This document shows, piece after piece, positions 1 through 5,113 of a stretch of 6,626 bases of DNA. The stretch covers positions 1-6,626 of the forward strand of contig NZ_ALCA01000069.1 of the NCBI RefSeq assembly GCF_000278725.1, read 5' to 3'. The stretch's first letter is position 1. Each line of letters starts with the position of its first letter. Source of the stretch: Actinomyces sp. ICM47. Its GTDB lineage: Bacteria; Actinomycetota; Actinomycetes; Actinomycetales; Actinomycetaceae. Position numbers and translations under genes: made by a program. A model generated the notes under the pieces. The model did not search any database and was not told where the DNA came from. It saw only the letters and a program-made list of their open reading frames with translations.

Positions 1-73
1 TACGCGATGACGGGGCGAGGGTGCACAGCTTGCAGAGCACACGTCGCAGGGCGCAGGCAGGGGGAGCGTATGC

Positions 74-103
74 CTAGCGGAGGTGCAAGCACCGAAGCGC
101 TAG
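74..103 (-). terminator. weak hairpin overlapping the stop codon of the last cassette gene
   Basis: Six bases CTAGCG at 74-79 pair with CGCTAG at 98-103, and inside them GGTGC (82-86) faces GCACC (89-93), giving an interrupted stem that spans the TAG stop at 102-100. No thymine run follows on the minus strand, so it is at best a factor-dependent or weak 3' end structure. The remaining bases 1-73 contain no minus-strand ATG and nothing else I can name. Confidence 0.25.
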
Positions 104-675
104 CGCGACGCGATGTAACGCAGGTCGACGGTCGCCTCGCGTAGGCGCTCGAGGTAGGCAGAGTTCGACGTCATCCACGGTGAGAGGACGGGCTGGCCGT
201 CCTGCTTCATGAAGGAGTTCAGCAGATCCTCGCGAGAAAAACGAGTGGCGAAGAGGATCTGGCGCAGCTCAAGGCTGTTCGCCGCCTCGACGCTCAAGAT
301 GGGGTAGGTCGCGTGCGTGTAGCGCTTGACCCTGGGCCACGGCGTGTCGGTGATGCGCCAGCGGCCATCGGTCGGCGGATCGCTCGGTAGGACGATGGGA
401 CGCAGACGAAGATTGGCGCGGCGCAGCGCACCGAGCTGCGTGATCAGGACGTAGCTGGCGAAGGCCTCGCTGCGCGTGTCCATCGTGAAGCGCGTGCTTG
501 GGTGGCGCTCGGACCAGCTGAAACGGTAGTAGCCCGATATCTCCCACATCGTGAAGAAGTCGGTGTTGTAGGACGAGAATGAGTGCCCGTAGCCGTATCC
601 GTTCTGGAAGTCACTTTGTGCGACGGAAGTACCCGAACAGAGCTTCCCAATCAACGTCTCTAACTTCTCCAACAT
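100..675 (-). CDS. putative immunity protein, Imm61/TNT-antitoxin-like
   Basis: A 191-residue soluble protein with no signal peptide or membrane segment, probably the cytoplasmic antidote to the toxin encoded just upstream. Features I associate with the Imm61/TNT-antitoxin family are an aromatic and charged strand region (GYYRFSWSER, residues 48-57), then a block ending in YVLITQLGALRR (75-86) resembling the family's ERYL..LG..R core, and a C-terminal FSREDLLNSF...DGQPVL region (146-164) resembling its dL..S...dG.PL motif. The frame is open further upstream to 720, but the ATG at 675 was chosen because AAGGAG lies nine bases before it. This start lies 65 bases inside the toxin gene, so the two are probably translationally coupled. 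Toxin followed directly by antidote is also the order of cpnT and its antitoxin gene in Mycobacterium tuberculosis. The family match is from memory of motifs; immunity function is inferred from context. Confidence 0.6.
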   Translation of the reverse strand: MLEKLETLIGKLCSGTSVAQSDFQNGYGYGHSFSSYNTDFFTMWEISGYYRFSWSERHPSTRFTMDTRSEAFASYVLITQLGALRRANLRLRPIVLPSDPPTDGRWRITDTPWPRVKRYTHATYPILSVEAANSLELRQILFATRFSREDLLNSFMKQDGQPVLSPWMTSNSAYLERLREATVDLRYIASR

Positions 676-1327
676 GCTCGGAGACTCCTTCGATGATGTT
701 TTGCGTGATGAGTTCGTCAATCGTCATGGCAACCCATGCGCCCAGAGCGACCTTCTCGAGGATACGAACTTGTGGAGCATATCCGTAGGACCCGTGGTCT
801 TCGTCGAGCAAACAGATCTCGATCATGACGTCCTCAGGCAGAGCGTTGCCCGTGAAACGGAACTGGTGGTAGAGCTCGTTGAAGTTGGCCGGCGGCCCCG
901 AGCGGAACTCGGAGGGGAAGATGCCGCCGTTCATGATGGGGGTCAGATGGCGTCCGCCGACGTGGCCAATATGGTCGAGGCCGGTGATGTCGAAGGCTTC
1001 GATGAACTCGGCTTTGGAACGGAAATATCGATTGGTTCCGGGGACCTCGCCGTGGTCGCGATCCTGGCGCCACGCGGGGAACGTGGTCTTCGGTTTGGCG
1101 TATCGGGAGCGAAGCCAGGCGTTGGTCGACACCAGTTCGGGGTCAGTGCCGTCGGACATCTGGGCCGCCATGGAACCGGTGACGTCCATGCCCGCGCGAT
1201 AACGTTGCCCGAGTCCCGCCTCGGCGTGGGGGAGCACGTCCCCGGGGCCGGGAGCGCGCACGGGGAACATCGCGCTCATGGGGGTCACGACTTCGTCTGG
1301 GTGCGGATTGTGCGGCTCAGGGGGCAT
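611..1327 (-). CDS. putative TNT-domain (NAD+ glycohydrolase-like) toxin
   Basis: A 238-residue protein. Residues about 96-215 look like the TNT/DUF4237 domain, which in M. tuberculosis CpnT hydrolyses NAD+ and kills cells. The block DHIGHVGGRHLTP (118-130) matches the family's DRfG...G.ylsP signature. FRSGPP (141-146) matches the R.LPP element, and PQVRIL (185-190) followed by TIDELI (202-207) matches the GG.Q.....v..Ll end. Spacings agree with remembered CpnT active-site residues: H119 to R142 is 23 and R142 to H154 is 12, as for R757-R780 and R780-H792; Q186 falls near the Q822 position. Two expected residues are His instead (H119 for Arg, H127 for Tyr). The N-terminal 95 residues are proline-rich at first, with no signal peptide or recognisable secretion domain. 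The ATG at 1327 has only a weak GAG upstream; an in-frame TGA at 1360-1358 limits the frame. Activity is not shown by sequence alone. Confidence 0.6.
   Translation of the reverse strand: MPPEPHNPHPDEVVTPMSAMFPVRAPGPGDVLPHAEAGLGQRYRAGMDVTGSMAAQMSDGTDPELVSTNAWLRSRYAKPKTTFPAWRQDRDHGEVPGTNRYFRSKAEFIEAFDITGLDHIGHVGGRHLTPIMNGGIFPSEFRSGPPANFNELYHQFRFTGNALPEDVMIEICLLDEDHGSYGYAPQVRILEKVALGAWVAMTIDELITQNIIEGVSEHVGEVRDVDWEALFGYFRRTK
685..690 (-). promoter_or_regulatory. ribosome binding site setting the immunity gene start
   Basis: AAGGAG on the minus strand, nine bases before the ATG at 675 and inside the toxin coding sequence. It is the reason for preferring that ATG over the upstream in-frame ATG at 720, which would lengthen the overlap with the toxin gene to 110 bases. 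Confidence 0.6.
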
Positions 1328-1380
1328 GGAAGCTCGATTCTCTGTGGTGATGTCAGGTCAGGAAACGGCGGTCCCGGCCG

Positions 1381-2109
1381 CTATCGTCCTGGCGGCAGCG
1401 GGATTGGGGGAACCACGGACGGCTGTGGGGGAGTCGGGGAGGATTGAATAGGGGAAGAAAGGATTGGGGACACGGCACGCGTGGGAGCCTGAGGGCCGTG
1501 CGCAGGCTGTGCGGGTCTGTCCGCTGTGGGACGCTGGGGCGCGGAGCTGCCCCTGTTGCTGTGTGCGCGCGCTCCTGCGTGGGAGACAGTACTCGCTTGG
1601 GTTTGCTGTCCGGTGTCCGCGATTTTTGAGGCCACGGGCGAAGAGGCCGTGTGGGCGGGCTTGTCTGTTTTGCTGCGCCTCGGCCCCTTGCTTCCCTTAT
1701 GCCCGCGGCTGGGCTTGGCGGGCTTTCTGAACATTGCCAGCTCGAGGGCGTTCATGAGCGGACAGACCATCTTGTTGTAGCGCTCGTAGTCCAGGCTGTA
1801 GAGTTCTTCGCTCACGCATTTGAGGCGCACGTTGGAGAATTGCACCTGCGTGTAGAAGAAGATCGACATGGGGACTTTGAACACCGTGGAGATGCCAGCG
1901 ATTGCGATGCTTGAGGATTCGGGGATCGTCAGGACGTCGTCGCGTGACTTGATGCGCTGGCTTTTCTCGTCCACGAAAATCACGATTTCCGTGAAGTAGT
2001 CGAATGCGGCGTAGATCGCTTGGAGCATTTGCTGCCACGAGACGCGGTGCGTCAGCGTGAATGTTGACCGAATCCAGCCGCTATCGACGTGTTGTCCTTC
2101 TAGATACAT
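1381..2109 (-). CDS. unrecognised protein, paralogue of the upstream gene, with proline-rich tail
   Basis: I do not recognise this 242-residue family. Residues 1-133 form a compact domain that aligns without gaps to the 142-residue product of the gene just upstream, with roughly 50 identities by hand. Shared blocks are GWIRSTF (11-17), W..(L/M)LQA (25-31), LTIPE (60-64), GISTV (72-76) and YE.YNK (108-113). Residues 128-150 are strongly basic, and 151-242 are low-complexity, rich in Pro, Ser, Ala and Thr, and end in PPIPLPPGR. No signal peptide or membrane helix is visible. The start at 2109 has GAGAGGAG seven bases upstream. It lies 46 bases after the paralogue and 53 bases before the toxin gene, in the same orientation. 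The tail looks like a linker of the type found between delivery and toxin modules, so a role in toxin delivery or chaperoning is possible but only inferred. Base composition is clearly lower in GC than folC. Confidence 0.8.
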   Translation of the reverse strand: MYLEGQHVDSGWIRSTFTLTHRVSWQQMLQAIYAAFDYFTEIVIFVDEKSQRIKSRDDVLTIPESSSIAIAGISTVFKVPMSIFFYTQVQFSNVRLKCVSEELYSLDYERYNKMVCPLMNALELAMFRKPAKPSRGHKGSKGPRRSKTDKPAHTASSPVASKIADTGQQTQASTVSHAGARAHSNRGSSAPQRPTADRPAQPAHGPQAPTRAVSPILSSPIQSSPTPPQPSVVPPIPLPPGR

Positions 2110-2155
2110 GGCACTGCTCCTCTCGCGTCGTTGTTCGCCGAAGGTGTGTGGGTGT

Positions 2156-2584
2156 TCAGCCGCGGGTGGGGGCGGCGGACCCGTTGGGCTTGGCCGCGTG
2201 CAGGTGCATCATGATCTCCATGGAGTCCATGAGCTGCGACATCGACTTGTTGTACTTCTCGTAGGTGGTGTTGCGGAACTCTTGGTTGACGCTGCCGACG
2301 GATACCGCTACCGCTTGGCTCTGATTGCGGAATGTGATCATCAGGGGGGCGTTGAGGACCGTGGAGATGCCGCGCAGTATGATCGCGCGGTCTTCGGGGA
2401 TTGTGAGGATGTCCGACTGCTTGGTCACGGAGATCTGCGTGCCGTCAACCAAGACCTGTGGGTTGGCGAAGTACGGGTACGCCCCGTGCACGGCCTGGAG
2501 CAGCTGGTCCCATGTGACGCGGTACGTCAGGTTGAACGTGGAGCGGATCCAGCCGTTTTCCTCACGTTCTTCAACGAGCAGCAT
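2156..2584 (-). CDS. unrecognised 142-aa protein, shorter tandem paralogue
   Basis: A 142-residue protein of a family I cannot name. It consists almost entirely of the domain shared with the next gene downstream: GWIRSTF at 11-17, a helix-like W..LLQAV (25-32), DILTIPE (58-64), RGISTV (71-76), an alternating hydrophobic segment at about 80-99 suggesting beta strands, and YEKYNK (108-113) leading into a Met-rich helix LMDSMEIMM (118-126). Only about ten residues of a Pro/Ala/Gly tail follow. There is no signal peptide or membrane segment, so it is probably cytosolic. The ATG at 2584 has AAGGA six bases upstream. It probably arose with its neighbour by tandem duplication, and the two may form a heteromer; both points are inference. 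It is the first gene after the hairpin at 2602-2627 and may be the first gene of the toxin transcript proper. Confidence 0.8.
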   Translation of the reverse strand: MLLVEEREENGWIRSTFNLTYRVTWDQLLQAVHGAYPYFANPQVLVDGTQISVTKQSDILTIPEDRAIILRGISTVLNAPLMITFRNQSQAVAVSVGSVNQEFRNTTYEKYNKSMSQLMDSMEIMMHLHAAKPNGSAAPTRG

Positions 2585-2601
2585 GTCTCATCCTTATCGT
2601 G

Positions 2602-2627
2602 TCACGCGCGCATGAGAGCGCGCGTGA
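2602..2627 (-). terminator. perfect 10-bp hairpin between the L7/L12-like gene and the paralogue pair
   Basis: TCACGCGCGC (2602-2611) and GCGCGCGTGA (2618-2627) are exact inverted complements around a six-base loop. The stem is very GC-rich and lies 22 bases past the stop of the upstream gene, just before the ribosome binding site of the next one. No thymine run follows on the minus strand, so it may be a partial terminator or attenuator, an mRNA-stabilising structure, or an operator for a dimeric repressor. Confidence 0.45.
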
Positions 2628-2642
2628 GGGGCATCCTATCAG

Positions 2643-2652
2643 TGAGCGCTCA
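2643..2652. repeat. 10-bp perfect palindrome TGAGCGCTCA over a stop codon
   Basis: The ten bases read the same on both strands and include the TGA stop of the L7/L12-like gene (2652-2650). The palindrome lies 15 bases from the hairpin at 2602-2627. It could be a protein binding site for the downstream cassette, but a perfect 10-mer with this GC content can also arise by chance. Confidence 0.25.
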
Positions 2653-3126
2653 GCGAGCCGCATCGATAGTTGCTTTGGCGGTCTTCAGGTCGACGCCGGT
2701 GCGGTCCCTGTATGCCTTGATGGCGCTGACGAGGCGACCGTCGGCCACCATCCGGAGTTCGGCATCCGTCAGCTCGAGGCCGGTAGAGACGATCGCGGAT
2801 GTGGGCACGGGCACGGCGTCAATCGCGGCCTTGGCTGCCTTGAGGCTTACGCCGGTGCGGTCCTTGTAGGCCTTGACTGCCGCGATTTTCGGGCCCGTAG
2901 CCAGCAACTCCATTTCGGCGTCGCTCACTTCCAGGGACGAGGCCGTGGCGGGGGCGAGTGAATCAGTGGAAGAGACGGGTGAGGAGGGACCGGCCAGAGC
3001 CGAGATCCCGGCGTCCGCGTAGGCGGCGCGCAGGCGCGCCTCAAGGGTCGCGACCTGCTCCTTCAGTCGGCGGTTTTCGGTGCGCAGCTCCTCAATCTCG
3101 CTTGCCTGGCCGAACCACTTGCCCAT
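2650..3126 (-). CDS. coiled-coil protein with two ribosomal L7/L12 C-terminal-like repeats
   Basis: A 158-residue protein. Residues 8-36 (IEELRTENRRLKEQVATLEA and flanks) form a charged heptad-type coiled coil, and 42-64 are a Ser/Ala/Pro linker. Two repeats follow at 65-104 and 117-156, exactly 52 residues apart. Each carries the core IKAY.DRTGV.LK.AK..IDA, which resembles the VIK..R..TGL.LKEAK element of the L7/L12 C-terminal domain that contacts translation factors. It lacks the L7/L12 N-terminal dimerisation domain and is not the ribosomal stalk protein. The ATG at 3126 follows GGAGG by six bases; the frame is open to 3636, but that extension runs antisense to folC and was rejected. It is divergent from folC and 65 bases upstream of the paralogue pair, so it may be co-transcribed with the toxin cassette, though the hairpin between them could separate it. 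The molecular role is unknown. Confidence 0.8.
   Translation of the reverse strand: MGKWFGQASEIEELRTENRRLKEQVATLEARLRAAYADAGISALAGPSSPVSSTDSLAPATASSLEVSDAEMELLATGPKIAAVKAYKDRTGVSLKAAKAAIDAVPVPTSAIVSTGLELTDAELRMVADGRLVSAIKAYRDRTGVDLKTAKATIDAAR
2659..2778 (-). repeat. second L7/L12-like protein repeat (residues 117-156)
   Basis: It encodes the second copy of the 40-residue unit, 52 codons after the first. LELTDAEL matches LEVSDAEM of copy one, and KAY(K/R)DRTGV, LK.AKA and IDA are identical or nearly so. It ends two residues before the C terminus. Confidence 0.75.
2815..2934 (-). repeat. first L7/L12-like protein repeat (residues 65-104)
   Basis: It encodes the first copy of the unit. It is separated from the second copy by a 12-residue linker rich in Pro, Val, Ser and Thr. 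The two copies agree at more than half of their positions by eye, pointing to an internal duplication. Confidence 0.75.
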
Positions 3127-3163
3127 GGAAATCCTCCATATCTCATTCTTACTTGTCCCTCCC

Positions 3164-3169
3164 ATCCTA
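3164..3169 (-). promoter_or_regulatory. candidate -10 box for the L7/L12-like gene
   Basis: TAGGAT on the minus strand fits the TANNNT consensus and would give a leader of about 30 bases containing the GGAGG site. No good -35 hexamer is visible at the usual distance, so the call is weak. Confidence 0.25.
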
Positions 3170-3286
3170 CTCGCCCCGTCAGGACAGCGGACCACCGTTC
3201 GAGCCACGGCCTCGTCGATGAGAGGACCGCCGGGGCACAAACGCGCCGTGACCGGCAGAACAAGCCGCTCGCGCCGCGCGGGCCGG

Positions 3287-3292
3287 TAAAAT
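3287..3292 (+). promoter_or_regulatory. candidate -10 box for folC
   Basis: TAAAAT is the only AT-rich hexamer close to folC and would place the transcript start about 25 bases before the ATG, leaving room for the GGAGG site at 3314-3318. The -35 position is GC-rich and does not match the consensus. The box touches the right arm of a 6-bp inverted repeat (ACCGGC 3251-3256, GCCGGT 3282-3287) of doubtful meaning. Confidence 0.35.
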
Positions 3293-3322
3293 AGCGGAGA
3301 CACTGCGAGCCGCGGAGGAAAC

Positions 3323-4996
3323 ATGGCAGGCGAATCGTTCTTCGGGCAAGAGCCCACCCACGACGACCAGCGAGGCGGCATCCCCGCCGACCTGATCCCG
3401 TATCTGGAAGCGGCCGACGAGGCCCCCGAACCCGAGGACGGCGGTACGGCTGCCGACTCGCAGGCCGAGGAGAGCGAGCGCGAGGCCGCCCTGCGCGCCC
3501 TCGTCGAACACTCGCTGCTGCTGGGACCCGACCCCTCCGTCCTCGCCGAGATCGAGGGTGAGGTGGACGAGGACTTCGCCGACGACGCCGCCGAGGAGCG
3601 CGAGGAACGCGCCTCCCACGAGGCAGCGCTGGCCAAAGCCGAGGATGAAGTCTCGCTCGACGCCCGCGTGCAGGAGATCTACCAGTCCATCGTCGCGCGC
3701 GCCCCCGAGCACGACATCGACCCCACCCTCGACCGGGTGAAGCTCGCCCTGGACATCCTGGGCGACCCGCAGAACGCCTACCCGTCAATCCACATCACGG
3801 GCACGAACGGCAAGACATCCACATCTCGTATGATCGATTCGCTGCTGACCGCGTTCGGCATGAAGACGGGCCGCTTCACGAGCCCGCACCTGCTCGACGT
3901 ACGCGAGCGCATCTCGCTGGAAGGCCACTCGATCACGCGCGAGGGCTTCGTACGCGCCTGGGAGGACATCGCCCCCTACGTCGGCATGGTGGACGAGCGC
4001 AGCCTGGAAGAGGGCGGCCCGCGCCTGTCCTTCTTCGAGGTCTTCACGATCATGGCGTACGCGGCCTTCGCCGACTACCCGGTCGACGCCGCCGTTGTTG
4101 AGGTCGGCATGGGTGGACGCTGGGACGCCACGAACGTCATCGACGCCGGCGTCTCCGTCATCACCCCGATCGCCCTGGACCACACCAAGTGGCTCGGCTC
4201 CACGATCGAAGAGATCGCGCGCGAAAAAGCCGGCATCATCAAGCCCGGCCAGGTCGTCGTCATCATGAAGCAGCAGGAGGCAGTCCTCGACATCCTCCTC
4301 GAGCAGGCGCGCACCGTCGACGCCATCGCGCGCGTCGAAGGCCGCGACTTCGAGGTCGTGGACCGCCAGATGGGAGTCGGCGGCCAGATGATCACCATCC
4401 GCACACCCTCCGCGGTCTACGAAGACGTCTTCGTCCCGCTGTTCGGCCAGTACCAGGCACACAACGCGGCCGCGGCGCTCGTCGCCGTCGAAGCCTTCAT
4501 GGGCGGTCGCGGCCTGGATGGACGCATCGTCGAACAAGGCCTCATGAACGCATCGAGCCCCGGACGCATGCAAGTCGTGCGCCATTCACCCACGATCATC
4601 GTGGACGCCGCACACAACCCCGCGGGCGCAGCGACCCTGCGCGAAGCCATCGAATCCTCCTTCGCCTTCGCGCGGATCGCAGGCGTCTACGCAGCGATGG
4701 GAGACAAAGACGTCGAAGGCGTCCTATCCGAAGTCGAACCCTTCCTCGACCACCTCGTCGTCACGCAGATGCCGGGCGAACGCGCAGCCGACGTCGCACG
4801 CCTTACCGACATCGCACAGGAGGTCTTCGGTCCCGACCGGGTAGATGTGCGCGAGTCACTGGCCGACGCGGTCGATCGTGCAGCCGAAATCGCCGAGGCC
4901 GGGGCGCAGCCCTCGGATCGCAGCGGAGTCCTGGTGTTTGGCTCAGTGATGCTGGCCGGTGAAATGCTGGCGCTCGCGGGTCACTCCCCGCGATGA
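3323..4996 (+). CDS. folC: folylpolyglutamate / dihydrofolate synthase with acidic N-terminal extension
   Basis: A cytosolic Mur-ligase-family enzyme that adds glutamate to folates with ATP, and in many bacteria also makes dihydrofolate from dihydropteroate. Visible motifs in order are the P-loop TGTNGKTS (159-166, Lys164), TSPHL (186-190), GMGGRWDATN (262-271), LDHTKWLG (285-292) with the metal-site His, EKAGIIK (301-307), the Mur-type HNAAAAL (380-386), DAAHNPAG (428-435) and GDKD (460-463). The C-terminal substrate domain ends with LVFGSVMLAGE. At 557 residues it is over 100 longer than typical FolC, because residues 1 to about 110 are an acidic, Ala/Glu-rich segment with no FolC homology; the family's usual start (PTLDRVKLAL, 134-143) lies beyond it. 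The ATG at 3323 follows GGAGG by four bases, and no other Met occurs before residue 170, so the extension seems genuine. It is transcribed alone, between a divergent gene and the terminator at 5009. Confidence 0.95.
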   Translation: MAGESFFGQEPTHDDQRGGIPADLIPYLEAADEAPEPEDGGTAADSQAEESEREAALRALVEHSLLLGPDPSVLAEIEGEVDEDFADDAAEEREERASHEAALAKAEDEVSLDARVQEIYQSIVARAPEHDIDPTLDRVKLALDILGDPQNAYPSIHITGTNGKTSTSRMIDSLLTAFGMKTGRFTSPHLLDVRERISLEGHSITREGFVRAWEDIAPYVGMVDERSLEEGGPRLSFFEVFTIMAYAAFADYPVDAAVVEVGMGGRWDATNVIDAGVSVITPIALDHTKWLGSTIEEIAREKAGIIKPGQVVVIMKQQEAVLDILLEQARTVDAIARVEGRDFEVVDRQMGVGGQMITIRTPSAVYEDVFVPLFGQYQAHNAAAALVAVEAFMGGRGLDGRIVEQGLMNASSPGRMQVVRHSPTIIVDAAHNPAGAATLREAIESSFAFARIAGVYAAMGDKDVEGVLSEVEPFLDHLVVTQMPGERAADVARLTDIAQEVFGPDRVDVRESLADAVDRAAEIAEAGAQPSDRSGVLVFGSVMLAGEMLALAGHSPR

Positions 4997-5008
4997 ACTG
5001 AATCACCC

Positions 5009-5050
5009 CTGAGGCGGTCGCTCTGTGGCGGCCGCCTCAGTTGGGTTTTT
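5009..5050 (+). terminator. intrinsic terminator of folC
   Basis: CTGAGGCGG (5009-5017) pairs perfectly with CCGCCTCAG (5032-5040). The stem continues with further G-C and wobble pairs to a four-base loop (5023-5026), and is followed by TTGGGTTTTT. It begins 12 bases after the folC stop and isolates folC from the dha genes. Confidence 0.9.
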
Positions 5051-5079
5051 GTATGGAACGTGGCACGATTATCTTGACT
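5047..5079 (+). promoter_or_regulatory. dhaK: possible dha operon promoter region
   Basis: This short AT-richer stretch between the terminator and dhaK must hold any dha promoter. TATCTT (5070-5075) fits TANNNT and would leave a leader of about 30 bases, with a poor -35 (TTTTGT, 5047-5052) inside the terminator thymines. TTGACT (5074-5079) looks like a -35, but its -10 would fall at the ribosome binding site, which is less workable. No clear operator was found. Confidence 0.2.
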
Positions 5080-5102
5080 ACAAGAAAAGATGAGCATTTT
5101 GC

Positions 5103-5109
5103 AAGGAGG
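5103..5109 (+). promoter_or_regulatory. dhaK: ribosome binding site setting the dhaK start
   Basis: AAGGAGG lies four bases before the ATG at 5114. An in-frame ATG at 5090 would put this site inside the coding region and add eight residues (MSILQGGT) not expected in DhaK, so 5114 is the start. Confidence 0.85.
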
Positions 5110-5113
5110 CACC

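Noticed and set aside
674..1447. Plus-strand open frame of 257 codons opposite the toxin gene
   Set aside because: Its product has no recognisable motif and has the Val/Asp/Gly-rich look of an antisense reading. The minus strand carries the TNT-like motifs and sits in a same-strand gene series.
2057..2869. Plus-strand open frame of 270 codons opposite the paralogue and L7/L12-like genes
   Set aside because: It spans three minus-strand gene boundaries. The minus-strand frames are supported by their paralogy, internal repeats and ribosome binding sites.
3251..3287. Inverted repeat ACCGGC / GCCGGT upstream of folC
   Set aside because: Six-base arms with a 25-base spacer in GC-rich DNA are expected by chance.
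3127..3636. Upstream extension of the L7/L12-like frame to a start at 3636
   Set aside because: The added 170 residues are Ser/Ala/Arg-rich low complexity antisense to folC; GGAGG directly before the ATG at 3126 marks the true start.
3785..4585. Minus-strand frame of 266 codons opposite folC
   Set aside because: Asp/Val/Ala-rich antisense shadow of folC with no motif and no supporting context.
4189..4962. Second plus-strand frame of 257 codons inside folC
   Set aside because: Extremely Arg-rich product typical of an out-of-frame reading of GC-rich coding DNA; the folC frame holds all catalytic motifs.
5084..5100. Possible operator AAAAGATGAGCATTTT before dhaK
   Set aside because: Only the outer four bases on each side pair and the centre mismatches, so it is not a convincing repressor site.
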